Shown in pieces: positions 7,306 to 12,510 of a stretch of DNA of 12,510 nucleotides. The translations under genes were made by a program, and so were the position numbers. The notes under the pieces were generated by a model. The model was not told the origin of the DNA, did no database searches, and saw only the letters and a program-made list of their open reading frames with translations. How positions within the stretch are numbered: position 1 is the first letter of the stretch; each line of letters starts with the position of its first letter. This DNA comes from Gemmatimonadota bacterium (GTDB lineage Bacteria; JAAXHH01), in assembly GCA_026713285.1 (NCBI GenBank), contig JAPOOT010000233.1:1-12510 (forward strand). The letters are read 5' to 3'.

Positions 7306-8613
7306 TTAAACGTTGTTTGCTTTCTCCCGCTTCAGGCGATAGGCCCTGTCCAGCAGTTCCACGGGATGAAGGACGTCGATGTCCCTTCCGTCCCGTCGAA
7401 CGCCGTGCTGGATCTGCAGGATGCAGCCGGGATTTCCTGTCGCCACCACATCGGGCTCCGCCTGCCTGACATGACCCATCTTGCGGACGAGCAGCCTGTC
7501 CGCCATTTCGGGATGCGTCAGGTTGTATATGCCGGCGCTGCCGCAGCACCAGTCCGATTCTTCCAGTTCGACGAGTTCGAGTCCGGGAATCAGGCTCAGC
7601 AGGTCCCGGGGCTCCTCCCGCACGCGCTGGCCGTGAGCAAGGTGGCAGGCGTCGTGATAGGCGACCCGCGCCCTGACCGTACCCATCTCCTCATTAACGG
7701 GTATCCCGGCGAGAAACTCGTGAACGTCCTTGACCTTGTTCGAAAAGGCGAAGGCGCGGTCCCGGTAAGCGAGATCCCCTGCCAGCAGATCACCGTACTC
7801 TTTCAGTTGTGCGCCGCATCCCGCGGCGTTAATGATGATGGTGTCCACTTCCGCCTTTTCAAAAGCATCGATGTTCCTGCGGGCAAGCGATTCGGCCACG
7901 GCACGCTCACCGCTGTGCACCTGAAGCGCGCCGCAGCAGGTCTGTGTCTCGGGTATGACTACGTCGCAGCCGTTTTCGTTCAATACACGGGCGGTGGCGG
8001 TGTTCACGTGGGTGAACATTTCGTTCATCACGCAACCCGATATCAGGCCCACGCGGTGGCTGGACTTTCCCCGTGCGGGCATGAACGGACTCATCTGCCC
8101 TTTCAAGGCCCGGTCCGGCATGACCGGGATCATGGATTCCATGTCGCGGAGCCGTGAAGGGAGCAGTTTCGTCAGTCCCAGAACCCGTACGATCTTCTGA
8201 AGACCCAGTGCCTGGTAGGCGCGCAACGGCAGGAAGGCGACGGAGAGTCTGAAGCGCGAAGGCAGCAGCATTTCGAACACCAGTTTCCGGAGAAACCGGT
8301 CAACCACGGAACGGGGCCGTTTTTCCGCGATCTCCGCCCGGGCGGCTTCCACGAGACTGCCGTAGTGGACACCCGCAGGACAGGCCGTTTCGCAGGCCCG
8401 GCAGTCCAGGCACCCGTCCATGTGCTTCTCGAAATGATCCGTCAGTTCAATTCGACCGTCCGCATAGGCACGCATGAGGTGGATGCGGCCGCGCGGCGAA
8501 TCCATTTCCACGCCGAGTTCGGTATAAGTCGGACATGCCGGAAGACACAATCCGCAGTGCACGCAATCCAGAAACTTGTCGTATTCGTGTACCAGTCTAT
8601 TCTGCGATCTCAT
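7306..8613 (-). CDS. glcF: Glycolate oxidase iron-sulfur subunit (GlcF-like)
   Basis: A 435-residue electron-transfer subunit of a GlcDEF-type (S)-2-hydroxy-acid oxidase, expected at the inner face of the membrane. The N-terminus has two ferredoxin-type [4Fe-4S] motifs, C17-x2-C20-x2-C23-x3-C27-P and C68-x2-C71-x2-C74-x3-C78-P. Two CCG domains (DUF224/heterodisulfide-reductase type) follow: C194 ... C226-C227-G ... C266 and C323 ... C356-C357-G ... C397. E. coli GlcF is a little shorter (about 407 residues). The ORF stays open upstream to 8700, but the extra 29 residues come from a GC-rich noncoding repeat, so I start at the ATG at 8613. That ATG has only a weak purine-rich site (CGGAA). The flavoprotein partners GlcD/GlcE are not in the window. 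A TTGACA promoter about 150 nt upstream probably drives it. An alternative is another two-[4Fe-4S] plus CCG reductase subunit, but order and spacing fit GlcF best. Confidence 0.88.
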   Translation of the reverse strand: MRSQNRLVHEYDKFLDCVHCGLCLPACPTYTELGVEMDSPRGRIHLMRAYADGRIELTDHFEKHMDGCLDCRACETACPAGVHYGSLVEAARAEIAEKRPRSVVDRFLRKLVFEMLLPSRFRLSVAFLPLRAYQALGLQKIVRVLGLTKLLPSRLRDMESMIPVMPDRALKGQMSPFMPARGKSSHRVGLISGCVMNEMFTHVNTATARVLNENGCDVVIPETQTCCGALQVHSGERAVAESLARRNIDAFEKAEVDTIIINAAGCGAQLKEYGDLLAGDLAYRDRAFAFSNKVKDVHEFLAGIPVNEEMGTVRARVAYHDACHLAHGQRVREEPRDLLSLIPGLELVELEESDWCCGSAGIYNLTHPEMADRLLVRKMGHVRQAEPDVVATGNPGCILQIQHGVRRDGRDIDVLHPVELLDRAYRLKREKANNV

Positions 8614-8650
8614 GTTATACGGATTCCGATCTTGCGGGAACGGGTGTACC

Positions 8651-8693
8651 GGCCGGTCGAGCCTGGACGCGCCTGGTCGCGCCTGGACCGGCC
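8651..8693 (-). repeat. Inverted repeat in the predicted glcF mRNA leader
   Basis: GGCCGGTC (8651-8658) and GACCGGCC (8686-8693) are perfect 8-bp arms around 27 nt. In the glcF leader they could form a strong GC-rich stem. An alternative local hairpin uses CCTGG (8682-8686) and CCAGG (8692-8696) with a 5-nt loop. The two overlap and exclude one another, so the leader could switch between folds. No start codon, leader peptide or U-run is evident alongside. Confidence 0.5.
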
Positions 8694-8696
8694 AGG
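8661..8696. repeat. Four GCCWGG motifs phased every 10 bp
   Basis: GCCTGG begins at 8661, 8671 and 8681, and GCCAGG at 8691, an exact 10-bp period of about one helical turn. The first units read as near-identical decamers, GCCTGGACGC and GCCTGGTCGC. Each contains a CCWGG site. Location is within the predicted glcF transcript leader, about 50-85 bp upstream of the glcF start. Confidence 0.75.
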
Positions 8697-8770
8697 CCAT
8701 GGCGCCCGCGAGGGGATTCCACTAAGCGCAACGGAACGATCGGCCTGGTTTGCAGGGCGATAGTCGTAGA

Positions 8771-8799
8771 ATAACAGTAGTTTAAACGTATAATGTCAA
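8771..8799 (-). promoter_or_regulatory. Sigma-70-type promoter for glcF
   Basis: On the minus strand a perfect -35 box TTGACA (8794-8799) is followed after exactly 17 nt by TGTTAT (8771-8776), a 4/6 match to the -10 consensus. Transcription would start near 8764, leaving a leader of about 150 nt before the glcF ATG. It is the best promoter-like site I found in the window and is correctly oriented for glcF and the genes after it. Confidence 0.65.
8789..8794 (+). promoter_or_regulatory. Possible -10 box on the plus strand
   Basis: A perfect TATAAT reads rightwards, overlapping the minus-strand -35 box by one base and following the palindrome GTTTAAAC (8780-8787). The region where a -35 box should be (about 8766-8771, GTAGAA) matches poorly. 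If used, it would give the plus-strand gene a leader of about 215 nt containing both hairpin repeats, and the two promoters would compete for the same DNA. Confidence 0.3.
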
Positions 8800-8846
8800 G
8801 CAGTTTATGGGATGTCCGCAGGGCGAAATAAACCTTCCATAATCCG

Positions 8847-8978
8847 CCGATCGACATACTTTCCCCTGAAGACGCCGCCTGCTTGCGCGGCGCGATAGGG
8901 GACATCCGAAATTCACCGACCGACATACTTTCCCCTGAAGACGCCGCCTGCTTGCGTGGCGCGACAGGGGACATCCGA
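8847..8978 (+). repeat. Two 63-bp direct repeats (69-bp period), each with a hairpin
   Basis: Copies at 8847-8909 and 8916-8978 differ at three positions and are separated by AATTCA. Each contains an outer stem (copy 1: TCCCCTG 8862-8868 with TAGGGGA 8896-8902) and an inner stem (CGCCGC 8873-8878 with GCGGCG 8887-8892) closing an 8-nt loop. In copy 2 the outer G-U pair becomes G-C and one inner G-C becomes G-U, so both stems survive in plus-strand RNA. Each copy starts with a GACAT near its left side and ends with GGACATCCGA. They resemble REP-like palindromes or a duplicated leader element; no known RNA family is recognised. Confidence 0.85.
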
Positions 8979-9001
8979 TCAGTACGTCTGTCGACCCGAC
9001 T

Positions 9002-9009
9002 GGAAGGAG
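9002..9009 (+). promoter_or_regulatory. Strong Shine-Dalgarno site of the DHDPS-family gene
   Basis: GGAAGGAG ends 8 nt before the ATG at 9018. It is by far the best ribosome binding site in the window and fixes the start codon, excluding the longer in-frame reading that runs back through the 69-bp repeats. Confidence 0.85.
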
Positions 9010-9017
9010 TTGTACGC

Positions 9018-9902
9018 ATGTCAGCGTTTGAAGGTATCCTGCCGGCCATCATAACCCCGATGGACGGCGACGGCAGTTTCAATGAAGAGGCGTTCCGCCG
9101 GGTCATGGAATTCAACATAGGGTCCGGAGTCCACGGATTCTGGATTGCAGGCGGCACAGGGGAAAGCATACTGCTCAGCGACGAGGAGAACATGCGGATC
9201 GCTTCGGCGGCGGCGGACCAGTCCCGGGGCCGGGTGAACAATATCATGCACGTCGGCGCCGCAACCACGGACCGTGCGGCCCGGCTGGCGGAACATGCCG
9301 CGGGCGCCGGGGTGGAAGCCATTTGCTGCGTGCCCCCTTTCTTCTACGGCAGGACAGACGACGCGATCGCCGAACACTATCGTATCGTGGCCGCGGCGGC
9401 GGATCTACCCCTGTTCGTCTATAACCTGCCCCAGTCCACGGGCGTTGAGATCACCACCGGCCTGATGCGGAAGATCCAGGAGCGGGTGCCGCAGCTGGCC
9501 GGACTCAAACATTCCTCGCAGTTCTTTCCCGCCGTGCGGAACTTCTCGGCCATGGGGCTCGACTGCCTGGTAGGCAATCACCAGTTGATGCTCCCCGCCT
9601 TGACGATCGGCGCTACGGGCTGCGTTGACGGTCCGCCCATCGTAGCGCCGGAATACTGGGTTGAAATATGGAATGCCTACCAGGCGGGTGATCTCGAACG
9701 CGCAGAAACCGCGCAGGACCGGGCCAGTGGGGTGTGGGCGGATTTGGGCGCGTGCGGCGGCGAGTTCCATTCCGTGGCCAAGGCGGCGCTCAGCGAGCGT
9801 CTCGGCATCGAGTGCGGCGCGGCGCGGCCGCCGGGCGGGCCCTTAACGAAAGCGCAACGGGAAAAGCTGCGTGGTACCATGGCGAAACTCGGCCTTCTGT
9901 AA
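9018..9902 (+). CDS. Dihydrodipicolinate synthase / N-acetylneuraminate lyase family protein, probably not DapA
   Basis: A 294-residue (beta/alpha)8 class I aldolase or dehydratase acting through a Schiff base with a 2-keto acid. The Schiff-base lysine is K164 in GLKHSS, and the family tyrosine is Y135 in FVYNLP. The N-terminal signature is GGTGES (45-50). Compared, from memory, with DapA: the GTTGE threonine (T44) is glycine here, the second tyrosine of the PYYN motif (Y107) is F109, and the substrate-carboxylate arginine of YNVPSRTG (R138) is S140. This argues against lysine-pathway dihydrodipicolinate synthase. The GGTGE form is shared with some sugar-acid dehydratases of the family. It is the only plus-strand gene, convergent with the dehydrogenase at 9933 and divergent from glcF. 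A nearby FAH-type sugar-acid dehydratase fits keto-sugar-acid metabolism, but the substrate is unknown. Family secure; specificity open. Confidence 0.92.
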   Translation: MSAFEGILPAIITPMDGDGSFNEEAFRRVMEFNIGSGVHGFWIAGGTGESILLSDEENMRIASAAADQSRGRVNNIMHVGAATTDRAARLAEHAAGAGVEAICCVPPFFYGRTDDAIAEHYRIVAAAADLPLFVYNLPQSTGVEITTGLMRKIQERVPQLAGLKHSSQFFPAVRNFSAMGLDCLVGNHQLMLPALTIGATGCVDGPPIVAPEYWVEIWNAYQAGDLERAETAQDRASGVWADLGACGGEFHSVAKAALSERLGIECGAARPPGGPLTKAQREKLRGTMAKLGLL

Positions 9903-9932
9903 CGGATCGAGTATCGAGGATTAAAAACAAGG

Positions 9933-10994
9933 CTACCGTTGCGACAGGCGCCGCACGATGTCATCGCCCACATCGACGGTACGCGACGTGCCGCCGATAT
10001 CGGGCGTGCGGACCCTGGCCTCGCCGAGGTTTTCGGTCACGGCCTTTCGTATGGCCGATCCGGCTTCCGCCTGGCCCAGGAACTCGACCATCATGGCCGC
10101 CGCCAGAATCGTGGCGATGGGGTTGACCTGGCTCTTTCCGATCAGTTCGAAGGCCGAACCGTGGACCGGTTCGAACATGGAGGGATGTAAACGTTCGGGG
10201 TTCAGGTTCGCGCTGGGGGCCAGTCCCATACTGCCTATGGTAATCGCCGAGATATCGGTCAGGATGTCGCCGAAAAGGTTCGAGGCCACCACCACGTCGA
10301 AATCCTGCGGCCTGCGCACGAAATCCATGGCCGCCGCGTCGATCAGGAGGGATTCGGTCTCGATATCTCCGTAATCCTGCTTCACGTTATCGAACACCTC
10401 GTCCCAGAATACCATGCCGTGACCCTGGGCATTCGACTTCGTAATGGACGTGACCTTGCGCCTCCCTCCGCGCCGCCGCGCTTCTTCGAATGCATAGCGG
10501 ATTATCCGTTCCGTGCCGTGCCGGGTGAAAACAGAAGTCTGGACCGCGACCTCCTGGTCGGTCTGGTGATACACGCGGCCGCCGATGTCGGCGTATTCCC
10601 CTTCTGTGTTCTCACGGACGACCACCAGGTCAATGTCCCCGGGTCCCTGGTCCGCCAGGGGGGACCGAACCCCTTCGTACAGATAGGCGGGCCGAACGCA
10701 GGCGTACTGGTCGAATCTGCGGCGTATGGGCAGAATCAGGTTGTTCAGGGTGATGTGATCCTGGACTTCCTCATCGCCGACCGCACCGAAGAATATGGCG
10801 TCGAATGCGGCCAGTTCGTCCAGGCCGTCCTCCGGAATAAACCTGCCCGTACGTTTGTAGCGGTCGGAACTCCAGTCGAACCGGGTAAAACGGAAAGCCG
10901 GTTCGCCCAGCGCTTCGAGCGTCTTTATGCCTTCCTCGATGACTTCGGGGCCTACACCGTCCCCGGCGATCACGGCAATTTCGAAGTTTGTCAT
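9933..10994 (-). CDS. Tartrate/D-malate dehydrogenase-type isocitrate/isopropylmalate dehydrogenase family enzyme
   Basis: A 353-residue NAD(P)- and divalent-metal-dependent beta-decarboxylating dehydrogenase. Visible family features: AVIAGDGVGPEV (7-18); FFGAVG (68-73); the arginine-rich substrate region LPIRRRFDQY (88-97) with VRP following; RENTEGEY (127-134); GGRVY (138-142); TKSN with K186; metal-ligand aspartates D219, D243 and D247; and PSMFEPVHGSA (271-281). The block from RRRFDQY through DLVVVRENTEGEY resembles tartrate dehydrogenase/decarboxylase (TtuC) and D-malate dehydrogenase (DmlA) more than LeuB or isocitrate dehydrogenase. The substrate is therefore probably a 2-hydroxy diacid such as D-malate or tartrate, by inference. 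The frame stays open upstream to 11390 but overlaps another gene; the ATG at 10994 overlaps that gene's TGA as ATGA, indicating translational coupling. Only 30 nt separate its stop from the convergent plus-strand gene, with no clear terminator. Confidence 0.88.
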   Translation of the reverse strand: MTNFEIAVIAGDGVGPEVIEEGIKTLEALGEPAFRFTRFDWSSDRYKRTGRFIPEDGLDELAAFDAIFFGAVGDEEVQDHITLNNLILPIRRRFDQYACVRPAYLYEGVRSPLADQGPGDIDLVVVRENTEGEYADIGGRVYHQTDQEVAVQTSVFTRHGTERIIRYAFEEARRRGGRRKVTSITKSNAQGHGMVFWDEVFDNVKQDYGDIETESLLIDAAAMDFVRRPQDFDVVVASNLFGDILTDISAITIGSMGLAPSANLNPERLHPSMFEPVHGSAFELIGKSQVNPIATILAAAMMVEFLGQAEAGSAIRKAVTENLGEARVRTPDIGGTSRTVDVGDDIVRRLSQR

Positions 10995-11539
10995 GTTTTT
11001 ACGGTACAATCGTCGCAGATCCACGCGGCCCGTGTCATCCCGCCCGCGGGGATTTCCGTATCGTAATCCTGCATTACCGGCACCCGGGGCCTGCCACAGA
11101 AGTCGCATTTGCCCGTCTGCTTGCCTGGCGGGCTCTCCGCCTGTTTCATGGCGACCAGATCGCTTTCCCGGTACGGCTCCGCGAACCGTCGTGCGAATCC
11201 GAGCACCTGGCGATCCGTTTCTGATTGCAGCGCGCGCCTGACAATGGGTTCGAAGGCGGGATCGGTGGGACAACCCCCGTCTTCCAGCGTATGCCACGCC
11301 CGGCGGCGGACACGGGCGTCCTCGTCCTCCATCATGCGGTAGATCGCCTTCCAGACTTCTTCGTTGCGGTGACGGACGTGGCACGGACACATGTAGGTCG
11401 CCGCCACGATCCGTTCCTCGGGATCCGCGCTCTGGGACAGGCGCAGGAGTTCGGCGATATCTTCCCTGCTCACGCGTTCCTCGCCCGGTTTTCGCCAGGC
11501 CTTCTGATGGCGGTTAAGGCCGGTGTTTCGTTTTGCCAT
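10991..11539 (-). CDS. HEAT-like protein with a C-terminal CxxC...CxxC zinc-finger motif, function unknown
   Basis: A 182-residue cytosolic protein not recognised as a named family. The N-terminus is basic (first 20 residues). Residues about 25-120 are helical and read as two or three HEAT/armadillo-like units, for example DPEERIVAATYM (39-50), DEDARVRRRAWHTLED (72-87) and an ALQSETDRQVLGFARRFA block (103-120). The C-terminus carries C145-x2-C148 (CDFCGRPR) and C175-x2-C178 (ICDDC), spaced much like the ClpX-type zinc-binding domain. There is also a CPCH cluster at 51-54. It begins 13 nt after the FAH-family gene and its TGA overlaps the next ATG, so all three are probably one transcript. A scaffold or partner-binding role is possible from the fold, but no function is claimed. 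The coding call is supported by its fit between neighbours and by the conserved-looking Cys motifs. Confidence 0.78.
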   Translation of the reverse strand: MAKRNTGLNRHQKAWRKPGEERVSREDIAELLRLSQSADPEERIVAATYMCPCHVRHRNEEVWKAIYRMMEDEDARVRRRAWHTLEDGGCPTDPAFEPIVRRALQSETDRQVLGFARRFAEPYRESDLVAMKQAESPPGKQTGKCDFCGRPRVPVMQDYDTEIPAGGMTRAAWICDDCTVKT

Positions 11540-11552
11540 GGTTTTAGGCGAC

Positions 11553-12458
11553 CTATAGCTGATGTACGGGATTGGAGAGCACGCCGATCCGGGGAGAGGA
11601 AATTACTACGATGTCATCCTCCTTCAGTCCCAGGTCGTTCGGTATGATGATGCCCGTCCCCGTGGAAACGACGGTACCCGCCGGAATGAGATTGTCCCGG
11701 TAGAGGTATTCGTTCAACTCGTCGAAGCCGCGCGCCAATTGCGACGTGTTGGCCTCCCCTTCGAACACGACGGCGTCGTCCCGCAGTATCCGGCAGTGTA
11801 TGTCGATGTCGTAAGGATCGTCGATCGCATCCGCCGTGACGAGCGTGGGGCCGAGCGCGCAACAGCCCTGGTATATCTTGGACTGGTTCAGATAAAGGGG
11901 ATTCTCCTTCTCGATATCCCAGGCCGAAACGTCGTTGCACAGGGTGTAGCCGACTATCTCGCCTTCTTCGCCCAGTACGTAGGCCAATTCGGGCTCGGTT
12001 GCGGTGAACTTCGAGTCACTGCGCACGCAAATAGGCGCGTTCGGTCCCGAACACCGGGAAGCGGTGGCCTTGAAGAACGATTCCGGCCGGTCGGAATTGT
12101 ACACCTGGTCATAGATGGTCTGTTGGGCGTCGTCGTCTCTGAACTCGGCGCTCCGTTTGTAGGTAACGCCGAAGCCCCATACCTCGGGCGCGAATACAGG
12201 GACCATCAGGTGCGGTACGCCTACGTCCGGCGTGACATCGATCGATTCGTAGGTGAACCCGGACAACTGGCCTTCATAGTCCTGCACGGCGCGATCGACG
12301 AGTTCGGACAGTGAAAGGCGCGCGACCCCGGATACGTGCATGAGGTCGTTGACGGTCTCCACCTCCGGCATAATCTCCGTGAGGTCGATGACATGATCGT
12401 CCTGGACGATACCCAGACCGGAATCCTGGCCGGGTTCATAGAATTGAACCAGTCTCAT
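11553..12458 (-). CDS. Fumarylacetoacetate hydrolase-superfamily protein, 2-dehydro-3-deoxy-D-arabinonate dehydratase-like
   Basis: A 301-residue FAH-fold protein. The central stretch, APEVWGFGVTY (90-100), DRPESFFKATASRC (123-136), VRSDS (145-149), EPELAYVL (155-162) and ENPLYLNQSKIYQGCCALGP (185-204), closely follows archaeal 2-dehydro-3-deoxy-D-arabinonate dehydratase (KdaD), which makes 2,5-dioxopentanoate in oxidative pentose breakdown. Expected metal ligands are E155, E157 and D176. One oddity is NDVSAWDIE (175-183), where relatives as I recall have SARDLE/SARDIE; TGG against CGG is one base change. The ATG at 12458 is preceded by GGGGAAGAAG; a TTG at 12485 in the same frame is less likely. 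It is the first visible gene of the leftward set, 13 nt ahead of the HEAT-like gene. Superfamily certain, KDA dehydratase activity probable but unproven, since FAH-fold enzymes vary widely in substrate. Confidence 0.87.
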   Translation of the reverse strand: MRLVQFYEPGQDSGLGIVQDDHVIDLTEIMPEVETVNDLMHVSGVARLSLSELVDRAVQDYEGQLSGFTYESIDVTPDVGVPHLMVPVFAPEVWGFGVTYKRSAEFRDDDAQQTIYDQVYNSDRPESFFKATASRCSGPNAPICVRSDSKFTATEPELAYVLGEEGEIVGYTLCNDVSAWDIEKENPLYLNQSKIYQGCCALGPTLVTADAIDDPYDIDIHCRILRDDAVVFEGEANTSQLARGFDELNEYLYRDNLIPAGTVVSTGTGIIIPNDLGLKEDDIVVISSPRIGVLSNPVHQL

Positions 12459-12461
12459 TCG

Positions 12462-12471
12462 CTTCTTCCCC
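12462..12471 (-). promoter_or_regulatory. Ribosome binding site of the FAH-family gene
   Basis: GGGGAAGAAG on the minus strand lies just upstream of the ATG at 12458 and selects it over the TTG at 12485. The remaining bases to the window end (12472-12510) show no clear promoter. Confidence 0.6.
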
Positions 12472-12510
12472 GTATTGGTCAGCAACGTTGCATTGGATTC
12501 ATGCCTGCAA

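Larger units (their letters stand above)
8614..9017. other. 404-bp divergent intergenic region between glcF and the DHDPS-family gene
   Basis: No convincing protein gene lies here, although frames are open on both strands because the repeats lack stop codons. From left to right it holds the glcF leader with a phased GCCWGG array inside an inverted repeat, an AT-richer core around 8765-8800 with the glcF promoter and an overlapping plus-strand TATAAT, then two 69-bp-period hairpin repeats, and finally the Shine-Dalgarno site of the plus-strand gene. The stretch 8700-8765 shows nothing clear apart from an isolated GATCGGCCTGGT at 8738-8749. Confidence 0.8.

Noticed and set aside
8614..8700. A 29-residue N-terminal extension of GlcF.
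   Set aside because: It translates the GC-rich phased repeat and its inverted arms, has no family resemblance, and GlcF proteins normally begin near the first ferredoxin motif.
8847..8978. A CRISPR array.
   Set aside because: There are only two long repeats with a 6-bp spacer, internal hairpins and no cas genes.
8883..9017. An in-frame upstream extension of the DHDPS-family gene beginning inside the first 69-bp repeat.
   Set aside because: The added residues only translate the noncoding hairpin repeats, and a strong Shine-Dalgarno site at 9002-9009 selects the ATG at 9018, which matches the family's usual N-terminus.
8615..9322. A 235-codon minus-strand frame spanning the divergent region with an internal 23-residue repeat.
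   Set aside because: It runs antisense through the DHDPS-family gene and through the glcF leader; the repeat is just the 69-bp DNA repeat (a multiple of three) read as protein. No ribosome binding site or domain was seen.
9903..9932. A bidirectional terminator between the convergent genes.
   Set aside because: The 30-nt gap has no inverted repeat; a short A-run alone is not enough.
10995..11390. A 132-codon N-terminal extension of the tartrate/D-malate-type dehydrogenase.
   Set aside because: It lies in another frame of the HEAT-like gene; the ATGA overlap and family N-terminus point to the ATG at 10994.

Overview
The window is GC-rich bacterial chromosome with tightly packed genes and no tRNA, rRNA, CRISPR array, integrase or transposase. 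The genes describe an aerobic or facultative heterotroph that oxidises formate, glycolate and sugar acids or hydroxy-acids. Nothing fixes the phylum. The gene style (a fused NuoE-NuoF-like diaphorase, an FmdB-type zinc ribbon beside pepA, a sugar-acid FAH-family dehydratase) would fit an uncultured soil or marine lineage such as Gemmatimonadota or Latescibacterota, but that is a low-confidence guess.

Region A (13-8613, minus strand) holds six genes read leftwards: glcF, an FmdB-type zinc-ribbon gene, pepA, a CpdA-like phosphodiesterase, a fused NuoE-NuoF-like formate dehydrogenase diaphorase subunit, and fdhA. The gaps are 86, 97, 3 and 23 nt, followed by an 11-nt overlap, so at least pepA to fdhA looks like one transcriptional unit. 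The last two genes together make a complete soluble NAD-dependent formate dehydrogenase: Mo-bisPGD formate oxidation in FdhA, an Fe-S relay, then FMN and NAD in the fused subunit.

Region B (8614-9017) is a 404-bp divergent intergenic region and the most structured noncoding DNA here. It holds a convincing TTGACA-17-TGTTAT promoter firing towards glcF. In the predicted glcF leader are four GCCWGG motifs spaced exactly 10 bp apart inside an inverted repeat. Facing the other way are two 63-bp direct repeats (69-bp period), each able to fold into a two-part hairpin. Two of the three differences between the repeats fall in stems, and both keep pairing in plus-strand RNA.

Region C (9018-9902, plus strand) is a dihydrodipicolinate synthase/N-acetylneuraminate lyase superfamily enzyme with an excellent Shine-Dalgarno site. 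It lacks the residues that define true DapA, so a role on keto-acid or sugar-acid substrates is more likely than lysine synthesis.

Region D (9933-12458, minus strand) is a second compact set: an FAH-superfamily protein resembling 2-dehydro-3-deoxy-D-arabinonate dehydratase, a small HEAT-like protein with a C-terminal CxxC...CxxC zinc-finger-like motif, and a tartrate/D-malate-type beta-decarboxylating dehydrogenase. The last two are coupled by an ATGA overlap. With the aldolase-family gene this suggests sugar-acid or hydroxy-acid breakdown feeding central metabolism. I see no clear-cut new defence or mobile system; the most unusual items are the structured repeats in region B and some family-level deviations in the enzymes.
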